Source: Clostridia bacterium (lineage in GTDB: Bacteria; Bacillota; Clostridia; TANB77; UBA1234). Taken from it: a DNA stretch of 64,000 bases. Made by a program: the position numbers and the translations under genes. This document shows positions 55,933 through 64,000 of this stretch, piece by piece (position 1 is the stretch's first letter; every line of letters begins with the position of its first letter). Below the pieces are notes generated by a model, which did not search any database, was not told where the DNA came from, and saw only the letters and a list, made by a program, of their open reading frames with translations. The stretch is taken from the NCBI GenBank assembly GCA_900765095.1, contig CAAFRB010000098.1, positions 1 through 64,000 on the forward strand. The letters run 5' to 3'.

Positions 55933-57009
55933 TTGGATAAAAAAGCTTTGACTAGGGTTGCTGTTGTGTTTATTTTTGTTGTTGCAATATGTTTGGGAGT
56001 TGTATTTGGCGTGATAAATGCCAAGAAAAATGCGATAACGAATGATGTAAAAATTGAAAGCGGCGATAAAAGTGGTGATTTGGTAAGCGGAGATAAGGTT
56101 GAGAGTGGAGAAAAAGAAGAAGAAGTTTATCTTGGACCAAATATTTTTTCCGGTGATTCAAGACCTATAGCTGTGATGATAGACAATGAAAAACCAGCGT
56201 GGCAAAATCATGGCGGACTAAATAGTGCGTATATGCTTTATGAATTTATAATTGAGGGTGGAGAGTCTAGAATAATGGCATTTTTCAAGAATGTTTCTCC
56301 AAGTTATATTGGACCTGTTAGAAGTGCAAGACATTATTTTCTAGATTACGCTATGGAACATGATGCTATATTTGTTCATTTTGGTTGGAGTCCATTAGCA
56401 CAATCTAATATTAAAACGCTAGGAATAAATAATATAAATGGAATATATGACACTTTCTTTTGGAGAGTTGCACCAAAAGGTTCGTATCACAATGCTGTTA
56501 CTAGTATGGAAAATATAAAGAAGTTTATTACAAGCAAGAAATATCGTGCTACATCAGACAAAGATTGTATAATAAAATACAATAGATATGATACAGACAT
56601 AAGTTCTGGAGATGTTGCTAATACTATTGATATAAAGTATTCAAATTTACAGAATATAACTTACAAATATGATAGTGGCGACAAAGTATATTATAGAAGC
56701 ATGAGAGGACAAGCTCATAAAGATTCACAAACTGGTGAACAATTTTATGCAAAAAATATTGTTATGATATTTGTAAAAGATGAGCTATTGAATGATCCAG
56801 AAAATAAAGGAAGAAGAAACTTGTATAATATAGGAACAGGCGATGGCTTCTACGTAACAGATGGAAAGATTGAAAAAATTACTTGGAGCAAATCAGCAAG
56901 AGATGCAAAAACGGTATATAAAGATGCCACTGGAAAAGAAGTTACATTTAATGATGGTATAACATGGGTACAAATCATTCCGATAACTGGAAGTGTTAAA
57001 TACGAATAA
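55933..57009 (+). CDS. DUF3048 (YerB-like) membrane-anchored protein
   Basis: 358 residues with a TTG start behind GGAGGGAG. One N-terminal helix (7-29), a Ser/Gly/Asp linker with repeated SGDK and ESGEK units, then the YerB domain: RPIAVMIDNEKPAWQNHGGL, YEFIIEGGESRIMAFF, IGPVRSARHYFLDYA. Outside the membrane; function unknown. Confidence 0.88.
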   Translation: MDKKALTRVAVVFIFVVAICLGVVFGVINAKKNAITNDVKIESGDKSGDLVSGDKVESGEKEEEVYLGPNIFSGDSRPIAVMIDNEKPAWQNHGGLNSAYMLYEFIIEGGESRIMAFFKNVSPSYIGPVRSARHYFLDYAMEHDAIFVHFGWSPLAQSNIKTLGINNINGIYDTFFWRVAPKGSYHNAVTSMENIKKFITSKKYRATSDKDCIIKYNRYDTDISSGDVANTIDIKYSNLQNITYKYDSGDKVYYRSMRGQAHKDSQTGEQFYAKNIVMIFVKDELLNDPENKGRRNLYNIGTGDGFYVTDGKIEKITWSKSARDAKTVYKDATGKEVTFNDGITWVQIIPITGSVKYE

Positions 57010-57032
57010 ACATTTACTAGAAGGAGAATAGG

Positions 57033-57431
57033 ATGACAAATCAAGATTTGATAAATAAAGCTATAGAAGCTAAGAAAAACGCAATGTCGCCAACTGGTTA
57101 TCATGTTGGTGCGGCGTTACTAACTTCAAATAATAAAGTGTATACGGGTTGTAACCTTGGAAGTGAAGATGGCATATTTAATATATGTGCCGAAAGAGTT
57201 GCAATTTGTAAAATGCTTTCAGAAGGAGAAAAAAAGTTTAATAAAATAGCTGTTGTGGGGGGAGTTGGCGAAGAGTTGACTTTTACTACACCATGTGGCG
57301 TTTGCAGACAGCTAATTTCGGAATTTGGAAGCGATATTGAAGTTATATTAGGATATAAAAATGATAAAGGAGAACTTGTAGAAAAAGTGCAAAAAATAAG
57401 CGAACTTTTACCAGGTAGTTTTTCTATGTAA
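57033..57431 (+). CDS. cdd: Cytidine deaminase
   Basis: 132 residues. Zinc and catalytic motifs NICAERVAICKML and TPCGVCRQLISEFG. Pyrimidine salvage. In the usual ybeY-cdd-era order, with dgkA missing. Confidence 0.95.
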   Translation: MTNQDLINKAIEAKKNAMSPTGYHVGAALLTSNNKVYTGCNLGSEDGIFNICAERVAICKMLSEGEKKFNKIAVVGGVGEELTFTTPCGVCRQLISEFGSDIEVILGYKNDKGELVEKVQKISELLPGSFSM

Positions 57432-57462
57432 GTAAGGAACGAGTATAATAAGGAGGATAAAA

Positions 57463-58347
57463 ATGTTTAAATCAGGTTTTGTAGCAATAGTGGGTAGACC
57501 AAATGTAGGAAAGTCAACTTTACTTAATACATTAGCAGGGCAAAAAATTGCAATAGTTTCAAATAAGCCACAAACGACAAGAACAGCAATAAGAGGTATA
57601 ATAAATAGAGAAAATGCACAAGTTATATTTACAGATACCCCTGGTATTCATAAACCACAAAATAAGTTGGGCGAAAAAATGGCTGAAACTATTGACGATG
57701 CAGTTGAAGGTGTTGACTTGATTTTGTACTTAATTGAGGCTACAGATAAAGGAATTGGCTTAGCAAATGAATTTATACTTAATAAAGTAAAAGCACAGAA
57801 GGCTAGAGCAATACTTGTAATAAATAAAGTAGACAGTGTAAAAAAAGAAAACATATTAGAACTTATCAAGTTATATAGTGAGAAGCATAACTTTGAGGCT
57901 ATAATACCTATATCTGCATTGAAAAATGAAGGAATAGATGTGTTACTTGATAAGATAATAGAACTATTGCCAGAAGGACCTGCATATTATGATACTGAGG
58001 AATGGACTGACCAAACAGAAAGACAGATAGTTGAAGAAACAATTAGAGAGAAAGCACTTAGATCTTTGGATGATGAAGTGCCTCATGGAATAGCTGTTGA
58101 AGTAGTTTCAATGAAGAAAAGAGAAAACAAAGAATTGTATGATATAGAAGCTACAATATATTGTGAGAAGAGAACTCATAAAGGAATAATAATAGGAAAA
58201 AACGGCGCAATGCTAAAGAAAATCGGAGAAAGAGCAAGGGAAGACATTGAAGAGATGCTACAATGTAAAGTTAATTTACAACTTTGGGTAAAGGTAAAAG
58301 AAGACTGGAGGGATAATGTAAGCAAAATGAATCAAGTATTTCATTAA
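57463..58347 (+). CDS. era: GTPase Era
   Basis: 294 residues. G1 VGRPNVGKSTLLN, effector region PQTTRTAIRGI, G3 DTPGIHKP, G4 NKVD, and a C-terminal KH domain with GIIIGKNGAMLKKIGERARE. 16S rRNA maturation and 30S assembly. Confidence 0.97.
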   Translation: MFKSGFVAIVGRPNVGKSTLLNTLAGQKIAIVSNKPQTTRTAIRGIINRENAQVIFTDTPGIHKPQNKLGEKMAETIDDAVEGVDLILYLIEATDKGIGLANEFILNKVKAQKARAILVINKVDSVKKENILELIKLYSEKHNFEAIIPISALKNEGIDVLLDKIIELLPEGPAYYDTEEWTDQTERQIVEETIREKALRSLDDEVPHGIAVEVVSMKKRENKELYDIEATIYCEKRTHKGIIIGKNGAMLKKIGERAREDIEEMLQCKVNLQLWVKVKEDWRDNVSKMNQVFH

Positions 58348-58382
58348 TGCTTAGGTTGACTTAAAGCAAAGGAGGAAGGCTA

Positions 58383-58536
58383 ATGAGTAAAGATTTTGCG
58401 TGGGAATTATTTAAGAATACAGGCAATTTAGATGCCTTTATGATTATGCGAAATATTGAAAATGGTACACAAATACGGACAAGATAATAAAGCAGATAAT
58501 TTATTAGGTGATATAGATGGGAATAATAAAAACTAA
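58383..58536 (+). CDS. yqzL: YqzL-family small protein, read through a +1 shift at CGG 58476-58478
   Basis: Opening MSKDFAWELFKNTGNLDAFM matches the YqzL family, which sits between era and recO in Bacillota. Zero frame: 34 residues ending QIRTR at 58485-58487. Skipping the C at 58476 gives QIGQDNKADNLLGDIDGNNK and a stop at 58534-58536 (50 residues), closer to the usual 45-50. That end overlaps the recO start by 20 bases. Weakest of the seven shift sites, because the YqzL tail is poorly conserved. Confidence 0.7.
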
Positions 58537-59251
58537 GGGTATAGTTATAAAAATTGCAAATTCGTCTGACAACGATAAGGTACTTACTGTGTTAACGGCC
58601 GAAAAAGGAAAGATAAGAGTGTTTTGTAAAGGCGCCAAAAAAGCAAAGGGCGCCTTTTTGGCTTGCACAGAGTTTTTATGCTATAGTGATATGATACTAT
58701 ACGAAGGAAATGGCGATTTGTATAACTTAACATCAGCAGAACCTATAAATGTCTTCTATAATTTGCGAATGGATATAGACAAATTAATGTACGCTACCAC
58801 GATTGCTAAAATGATAAACGATGTATGTCAGGAAGAAGAACTCTCTTATCAAAGGCTTCAACTGGTTTTGAATACACTTTATGTATTGTCTGAAACAGAT
58901 AAAAATGCAGATTTCGTTTTTTCAATTTTTCGATTTCGCTTATTAGCTATTTTAGGGTATGTTCCAAGGCTTAATGCGTGTGCGAGTTGTGGCAAGAAAG
59001 CAACTGAAATAGATGATATATATTTTAGTATTAAAGACAACGGAATAAAATGTGGCGAATGTAAGGTGCATGATAAAGGAGCAATAAAAATTTCATATAC
59101 TACATATACAAGTATAGTTTATATGCTATCTTCTGAACCGAAAAAAATCTTTTCGTTCGATGTACCACAAGAAACAATAGATGAGCTTAACTTAATTGCA
59201 AAGATATATACTTTTGAAAAATTGGAGAAAGAATATACGATTGGATTTTAG
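58517..59251 (+). CDS. recO: DNA repair protein RecO
   Basis: 244 residues. N-terminal OB fold (TKGIVIKIANSSDNDKVLTV), helical middle, and a zinc site (ACASCGKKATE, then CGECKVHDKG). RecF pathway of recombination. Downstream of era and yqzL in the usual order. Confidence 0.93.
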   Translation: MGIIKTKGIVIKIANSSDNDKVLTVLTAEKGKIRVFCKGAKKAKGAFLACTEFLCYSDMILYEGNGDLYNLTSAEPINVFYNLRMDIDKLMYATTIAKMINDVCQEEELSYQRLQLVLNTLYVLSETDKNADFVFSIFRFRLLAILGYVPRLNACASCGKKATEIDDIYFSIKDNGIKCGECKVHDKGAIKISYTTYTSIVYMLSSEPKKIFSFDVPQETIDELNLIAKIYTFEKLEKEYTIGF

Positions 59252-59279
59252 AATGGGCAGATAATCAATTTTAACGATA

Positions 59280-59361
59280 ACTCAAATTTTTGAAGACAGG
59301 AAAGTAACCAAATATTAAAACTATCCTATTACTTGAAAATATGTTGCAATTATGATATATT
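59280..59361 (+). promoter_or_regulatory. glyS promoter with a decayed element in front
   Basis: TTGAAA (59333-59338), 17 bases, TATATT (59356-59361). Just upstream GACAGGAAAGTAAC and CTATCCTATT look like worn arms of the dispersed element. No T-box features (no TGGNACC-type block) between here and the ATG. Confidence 0.5.
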
Positions 59362-59482
59362 ATCTCAAGATTTACGAATATGTATATCTTTGCTTAATGT
59401 ATTTTGAGTTTTTTCTTTAATTTAAAGAAAAAGCTTATCGAGTGATATATGATTACCTAAAAAGAATGAGGAGGAATTTTTT

Positions 59483-60871
59483 ATGGTAGAAAAAACAATG
59501 GACAAAATAGTTAACTTATGTAAAAATAGAGGATTTGTATATCCAGGCTCTGAAATATATGGCGGACTCGCAAATTCTTGGGATTTTGGTCCATTAGGTG
59601 CTGAACTAAAAAGAAATATAAGAGAAGCTTGGTGGCAAAAGTTTGTTAAAGAAAGCAAATATAATGTTGGTATTGATGCTTCAATTATAATGAATCCACA
59701 AGTATGGGTAACAACTGGACATGTTGGCGGATTTAGTGATCCTTTGATAGATTGTAGATCATGCAAAACAAGACACAGAGCAGATAAATTAATTGAAGAA
59801 TGGTCTTTTAAACAAGGCAATCAAGTAACTGGTTTAGACGGGTGGTCAAATGAGCAATTAGTTGCATATATTAAAGAACACAATATTCCTTGCCCTAATT
59901 GTGGAAAGTCAGACTTTACGGATATTAGAAAGTTTAATTTGATGTTTAAGACTTTCATGGGTGTTACTGAAGATGCAAAATCTGAGGTATATTTAAGACC
60001 TGAAACAGCGCAATCAATGTTTGTTAATTTTAAAAATATTCAAAGAACAACAAGAAGCAAGATGCCAATGGGTGTTTGCCAAATTGGTCGTTCTTTTAGA
60101 AATGAGATTACACCAGGTAACTTTATTTTTAGAATAAGAGAATTTGAACAAATGGAACTTGAGTTTTTCTGTAAGCCTGGTACTGATTTAGATTGGTATG
60201 CATACTGGAAAGATTACTGCAAGAATTTCCTTATGAGTATAGGTATAAAAGAAGAAAATTTGAGAATGAGAGAACATTCAAAAGAAGAACTTTCTTTTTA
60301 TAGTAAGGGTACAACAGATATTGAATACTTATTCCCATTTGGATGGGGCGAACTTTGGGGTATTGCAGATAGAACTGATTATGATTTGTCTAGACACATG
60401 GAAGCTTCAAAAGCAGATTTAACATATTTAGACCCTGAAACAAATGAAAAGTATGTTCCATATTGCGTTGAGCCTTCTGTTGGTGTTGAGAGAATTTTCT
60501 TAACAGCTATTTGTGATGCTTATGATGAAGAAGAAGTTGGAGAAGGCGATATAAGAACCGTTTTAAGACTTCATCCAGTACTTGCACCTGTTAAGGTCGC
60601 AATCCTTCCATTATCTAAAAAGTTAGCAGAGCCAGCAACTGCTTTGTATGAAAAGCTTTCTAAGAGATTTAATTGTGAATATGATGAAGCTGGCAGTATC
60701 GGAAAAAGATATAGAAGAGAAGACGAAATTGGTACGCCTTTTTGCGTAACTGTTGACTTTGAAACTCTTAATGACAATTGCGTAACAGTTAGGGATAGGG
60801 ATACTATGGAACAAATTAGAATAAATATTGATGAATTAGAAAAGTTTGTTGAAGACAAGCTGAAGTTTTAA
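59483..60871 (+). CDS. glyS: Glycyl-tRNA synthetase, single-chain type
   Basis: 462 residues behind GAGGAGG. Class II motifs: [55 protein letters not shown], and the late [14 protein letters not shown], then an anticodon-binding domain. This is the alpha2 type, not the alpha2beta2 type of many bacteria. Confidence 0.97.
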   Translation: MVEKTMDKIVNLCKNRGFVYPGSEIYGGLANSWDFGPLGAELKRNIREAWWQKFVKESKYNVGIDASIIMNPQVWVTTGHVGGFSDPLIDCRSCKTRHRADKLIEEWSFKQGNQVTGLDGWSNEQLVAYIKEHNIPCPNCGKSDFTDIRKFNLMFKTFMGVTEDAKSEVYLRPETAQSMFVNFKNIQRTTRSKMPMGVCQIGRSFRNEITPGNFIFRIREFEQMELEFFCKPGTDLDWYAYWKDYCKNFLMSIGIKEENLRMREHSKEELSFYSKGTTDIEYLFPFGWGELWGIADRTDYDLSRHMEASKADLTYLDPETNEKYVPYCVEPSVGVERIFLTAICDAYDEEEVGEGDIRTVLRLHPVLAPVKVAILPLSKKLAEPATALYEKLSKRFNCEYDEAGSIGKRYRREDEIGTPFCVTVDFETLNDNCVTVRDRDTMEQIRINIDELEKFVEDKLKF

Positions 60872-60903
60872 GTTGAACTTAAGCTCTTCATTTTCAATAT
60901 TAT

Positions 60904-60940
60904 ACACCTCATCGTGGCGTTTTGTACTATGATGAGGTGT
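60904..60940 (+). promoter_or_regulatory. Hairpin between glyS and the ATP-grasp gene
   Basis: ACACCTCATC / GATGAGGTGT, ten perfect pairs, 17-base loop. No T-run follows, so not a normal terminator; it may be an RNA processing or regulatory stem. Confidence 0.5.
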
Positions 60941-60975
60941 TGTGCGATTATACCATAAGAGAAAGAAGGAGAAGT

Positions 60976-61986
60976 ATGCCTAGTTTAAATTATTTGATAA
61001 AAAGACTGTGCACGATGAATTACAAATCAATGTTTGAGAGAATAGATGTTGTTAAGGAGAAGTGTACTAAATCTAAGTTTGCTATATTTTGCGATATGGT
61101 ATGGTGTGGAATCAGGTACGGAGCTGGGTATGTTGACTATGATGTAATTGGATTTTACAAGTTGACTACAAAGCAGAGAAAAACAATGCTAACAAGAGGA
61201 ATAAATAATAAGTTTGTTAAAAAACTTAATGAGAAAGAGTATTGGCACTTATTTAATAATAAGAATGAATTTAATGATATGTTTAAAGAATTCTTAAAAA
61301 GAGATTACATATATCCAGTAAGTTCTCGCAAAACTGAAACTATTGAATTTATGGGTAAACACGGTGTGTTTTTTGCTAAGCCAAATGACGGACAATGTGG
61401 GAAAAATATTGAAAAGATTGATGTTCAAGAATGGAATAATGATTATGAAAAGGTGTATAATCATTTGCTAGAAAATAAATTAGAACTTCTTGAAGAACCA
61501 GTTGTACAATGCGAAGAAATGAGTAGGCTAAATTCAAGCTCTGTAAACACAACAAGAATGGTATCTGTTATGAATGAAAGAGGAGGAGTAACGATACTTG
61601 CAACGTTTGTTAGGATTGGAAACGGAAAAGTTGTAGATAATTTTAATAGTGGTGGTATGACGGCAAAAGTAGACACAGAAACAGGAATAATAGTTGAAGA
61701 AGCAGTGAATAAAAAAGGAGAGCTATTTGAAAAGCATCCATTAACAGGAACTACGATAAAAGGCTTTCAAATTCCATATTGGAATGAAGCGAAAAAACTT
61801 GTGGAAACTGCTGCGAAAATGAGTACGCATGTAAGATACGTTGGCTGGGATGTTGCCATGAGTGTGAACGGTCCAGTTCTTATAGAGGGCAATCAATTTC
61901 CAGGACATGATATATATCAAGTAGCTGAAAAAATAGGACCAGAAGATATAGGAATACTTCCTACATTTGAAGAAGCATTAAAATAA
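60976..61986 (+). CDS. Sugar-transfer-associated ATP-grasp family protein
   Basis: 336 residues from the ATG at 60976 behind AGAAGGAG. ATP-grasp blocks: FFAKPNDGQCGKNIEKI (ATP-binding Lys), NTTRMVSVMN, NGKVVDNFNSGGMTAKVD, and GWDVAMSVNGPVLIEGNQFP with metal ligands. Such proteins are often linked to capsule or exopolysaccharide genes. Here it stands alone after glyS, so its substrate is open. Confidence 0.85.
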   Translation: MPSLNYLIKRLCTMNYKSMFERIDVVKEKCTKSKFAIFCDMVWCGIRYGAGYVDYDVIGFYKLTTKQRKTMLTRGINNKFVKKLNEKEYWHLFNNKNEFNDMFKEFLKRDYIYPVSSRKTETIEFMGKHGVFFAKPNDGQCGKNIEKIDVQEWNNDYEKVYNHLLENKLELLEEPVVQCEEMSRLNSSSVNTTRMVSVMNERGGVTILATFVRIGNGKVVDNFNSGGMTAKVDTETGIIVEEAVNKKGELFEKHPLTGTTIKGFQIPYWNEAKKLVETAAKMSTHVRYVGWDVAMSVNGPVLIEGNQFPGHDIYQVAEKIGPEDIGILPTFEEALK

Positions 61987-62068
61987 TTATGATTCTACAA
62001 TTTTAGTTTGGTAGTAAACTCGAACTATTGACAAAGAGTTATAATTATAATAGTTGTGATATAACGCA

Positions 62069-62100
62069 AGAGGCAGAAAATTTCAAATTTTCTGCCTCTT
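62069..62100. terminator. Convergent terminator-like palindrome
   Basis: AAGAGGCAGAAAAT / ATTTTCTGCCTCTT, 14 perfect pairs with a four-base loop. T-runs are short on both sides (CTCTTTGGG and CTCTTGCG). It lies between the ATP-grasp gene (plus) and the small gene (minus). Confidence 0.65.
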
Positions 62101-62122
62101 TGGGTACTAGGTTAAGTTATAA

Positions 62123-62290
62123 CTAGTACCTTGGTCTGTAATTCCTTCTGTTACTACGAGAACGGTAGTAACTGTTCAACTCGCACAAGTAGTGTGAGTC
62201 AAAATAGTGCCGCGGATTTTGGAAGTTTCCTAAGTTCCTGAGAAGCTCCCAAAAATAGTAGTCATGTACTAAGATGCTAAACCACGACAT
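62123..62290 (-). CDS. Small Tyr/Arg-rich protein, atypical composition
   Basis: 55 residues, minus strand. Ideal ribosome binding site AAAGGAGG seven bases before the ATG at 62290, its own promoter and a terminator-like stem after the TAG. Begins MSWFSILVHDYYFWELLRNL and ends in a Tyr/Arg/Asn-rich tail. Base use is richer in G+C than the neighbours. It contains a CGG codon (minus-strand 62212-62210) that must be read in the zero frame, since +1 would stop after 12 more codons. No family recognised. Confidence 0.6.
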   Translation of the reverse strand: MSWFSILVHDYYFWELLRNLGNFQNPRHYFDSHYLCELNSYYRSRSNRRNYRPRY

Positions 62291-62342
62291 TGTCTTTCCT
62301 CCTTTAATTAAAAGATCGAGAGTAATGGTGTCACGTACATTT

Positions 62343-62371
62343 ATAGTATCATATTTTTACTGCAGAGTCAA
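62343..62371 (-). promoter_or_regulatory. Promoter of the small Tyr/Arg-rich gene
   Basis: On the minus strand TTGACT, 17 bases, TACTAT, about 53 bases before the ATG at 62290. Confidence 0.6.
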
Positions 62372-62505
62372 CATAATTTTTAGCTTTATTTGAAGCTTTA
62401 ATCGACTAAAAAACAGTTGATTTTTTGGACAAACTGGTATATATTAATCTAGTGTTATAGACAAAATTTACATTACAATAACTAATTTAACAAGGAGGAA
62501 ATGAA

Positions 62506-64000
62506 ATGAGTAAAAAGTATATTTATCTTTTTAGTGAAGGCGATGCTTCAATGAGAGAACTTCTTGGAGGAAAAGGAGCTAACTTAGCAGAAATGACAAA
62601 GCTTGGTTTACCAGTTCCACAAGGTTTCACAATTTCTACAGAAGCTTGTACTCAATACTATGAAGATGGAAGAAAAATCAATGATGAAATTCAAGCTCAA
62701 ATTTTTGAATACATCAAAAAGATGGAAGAGATTACAGGTAAAAAGTTCGGAGATGTTGAAAATCCACTTTTAGTTTCTGTACGTAGTGGTGCTAGAGCAT
62801 CAATGCCAGGAATGATGGATACTATCCTTAACCTAGGTCTAAATGAGCAAGTTGTTGAATCAATTGCAGCAAAATCAGGTAACCCACGTTGGGCTTGGGA
62901 CTGCTACAGAAGATTTATTCAAATGTACTCAGACGTAGTTATGGAAGTTGGTAAGAAATATTTCGAACAACTTATAGATAAAATGAAAGCAGATAGAGGA
63001 GTTACTCAAGACGTTGAACTTACAGCTGATGATTTGAAAAAATTAGCTGAACAATTCAAAGCTGAGTACAAAGAAAAGATCGGTTCTGATTTCCCAACAG
63101 ATCCAACAGAACAATTAATGGGAGCTATCAAAGCTGTATTTAGATCTTGGGATAATCCTAGAGCAAACGTATACAGAAGAGATAATGATATTCCTTATTC
63201 TTGGGGAACAGCTGTTAACGTTCAAATGATGGCATTTGGTAACATGGGAGATGACTGTGGTACTGGTGTTGCATTTACTCGTGACCCAGCTACTGGTGAA
63301 AAAGGATTATATGGTGAATTCTTAACAAATGCACAAGGCGAAGATGTTGTTGCTGGTGTTCGTACACCAATGAAGATTACAGAAATGGCTGACAAATTCC
63401 CAGAAGCATTTGAACAATTTAAAGATGTTTGCCACAAACTTGAATCTCACTACAGAGATATGCAAGATATGGAATTTACTGTAGAACATGGTAAATTATA
63501 CATGTTACAAACTCGTAACGGTAAGAGAACAGCTCAAGCATCATTAAAGATTGCTTGTGACTTAGTTGATGAAGGAATGAGAACAGAGGAAGAAGCAGTT
63601 GCTATGATTGATCCTCGTAACCTAGATACATTACTTCACCCACAATTTGATCCAAAAGCATTAAAAGAAGCTGCTCCAATCGGTAAAGCTTTAGGTGCTT
63701 CTCCAGGAGCTGCTTGTGGTAAAATCGTATTCACAGCTGAAGATGCTAAAGTAAGAGGAGCTAAAGAAAAAGTTGTTTTGGTTCGTCTTGAAACATCTCC
63801 AGAAGATATCGAAGGTATGAAAGCTGCTCAAGGTATCTTAACAGTTCGTGGTGGTAGAACATCTCACGCAGCCGTTGTTGCTCGTGGTATGGGTAAATGC
63901 TGCGTATCTGGATGTGGCGATATCGTTATGGATGAAGAAAATAAGAAATTTACTCTTGGTGGTAAGACATATCATGAAGGAGATGAAATCTCACTTGATG
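62506..64000 (+). CDS. ppdK: Pyruvate, phosphate dikinase (5' part, cut by window end)
   Basis: 498 residues are inside the window, open to its last base. ATG 62506 behind AAGGAGG. Opening YIYLFSEGDASMRELLGGKG, nucleotide-binding SVRSGARASMPGMMDTILN, TRDPATGEKG, and the phospho-His motif GGRTSHAAVVARGMGK near residue 450. Interconverts pyruvate and phosphoenolpyruvate using ATP and phosphate; central to energy-saving glycolysis in anaerobes. Codons are more C-ending than in neighbours, as in highly expressed genes. No CGG codon. Confidence 0.97.
   Translation, partial: MSKKYIYLFSEGDASMRELLGGKGANLAEMTKLGLPVPQGFTISTEACTQYYEDGRKINDEIQAQIFEYIKKMEEITGKKFGDVENPLLVSVRSGARASMPGMMDTILNLGLNEQVVESIAAKSGNPRWAWDCYRRFIQMYSDVVMEVGKKYFEQLIDKMKADRGVTQDVELTADDLKKLAEQFKAEYKEKIGSDFPTDPTEQLMGAIKAVFRSWDNPRANVYRRDNDIPYSWGTAVNVQMMAFGNMGDDCGTGVAFTRDPATGEKGLYGEFLTNAQGEDVVAGVRTPMKITEMADKFPEAFEQFKDVCHKLESHYRDMQDMEFTVEHGKLYMLQTRNGKRTAQASLKIACDLVDEGMRTEEEAVAMIDPRNLDTLLHPQFDPKALKEAAPIGKALGASPGAACGKIVFTAEDAKVRGAKEKVVLVRLETSPEDIEGMKAAQGILTVRGGRTSHAAVVARGMGKCCVSGCGDIVMDEENKKFTLGGKTYHEGDEISLD

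Noticed and set aside
2867..58536. Random sequencing or assembly errors as the cause of the seven frame breaks
   Set aside because: All seven are an extra C making an in-frame CGG, they occur on both strands, the preceding base varies (T, T, C, A, T, A, A), no long homopolymer is involved, and no other frame break exists. Still to be excluded with raw reads.
59252..59482. T-box riboswitch in front of glyS
   Set aside because: Expected for clostridial glyS, but no T-box sequence (TGGNACC-type) or antiterminator/terminator pair is visible; only a promoter and a worn element are there.

Overview
The window comes from a low-GC, endospore-forming Bacillota, most likely an uncultured gut-type Clostridia. 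The evidence is a complete spoIIIAA-AH operon, a tricistronic ger germinant receptor locus, pdaA/pdaB-like deacetylases, yqfC/yqfD, a SUF iron-sulfur operon, single-chain glycyl-tRNA synthetase, pyruvate phosphate dikinase and an iron-dependent alcohol dehydrogenase. I saw no rRNA, tRNA, CRISPR array or intact transposase gene.

Layout. 0-8.6 kb: tail of a cell-surface type gene, a heavy-metal P-type ATPase, a pdaB-like deacetylase, a TetR-controlled acyltransferase/GT8/GT8/acyltransferase operon, and an orphan membrane protein of unusual base composition. 8.8-14 kb: M14 peptidase, a Cys-rich unknown, a double-OB SSB-like protein, rnhB, rsmD. 14-20 kb: sufCBDSU-mnmA. 20-26.5 kb: three secreted proteins with clearly higher G+C, ending in a 1380-residue repeat protein; this looks acquired. 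26.8-33.3 kb: alcohol dehydrogenase, trmL, secG and a ger operon on the minus strand. 33.4-39.8 kb: ylbF-like, amidohydrolase, recJ, relA/spoT, metallo-hydrolase. 40-50.8 kb: spoIIIAA-AH, efp, miaB, a nucleoside-kinase-like protein and small proteins. 51-62 kb: pdaA-like, yqfC-yqfD-unknown-ybeY-DUF3048-cdd-era-yqzL-recO-glyS and an ATP-grasp protein. The window ends inside ppdK.

Main observation. Six AT-rich genes cannot be read in one frame: pdaB-like, M14 peptidase, a Cys-rich unknown, gerA, spoIIIAA (twice) and yqzL. In all seven places the break is one extra C that creates an in-frame CGG codon. Skipping that C reads the next codon as GGN (Gly) and restores the conserved protein, including the SpoIIIAA Walker A Gly and the downstream zinc ligand and catalytic Glu of the M14 peptidase. 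By eye I found no other in-frame CGG in any AT-rich gene here, although CGG is common in the other two frames, and no frame break that is not at CGG. This suggests that CGG acts as a +1 frameshift signal (or CGGN is read as a four-base Gly codon) in this lineage. The counter-evidence is that the higher-GC genes carry four in-frame CGG codons that must be read normally.

Second observation. A dispersed palindromic element with TATACAATAGGAAAG ends sits directly on the T-tract of Rho-independent terminators at several loci. One full copy interrupts the spoIIIA operon between spoIIIAF and spoIIIAG.
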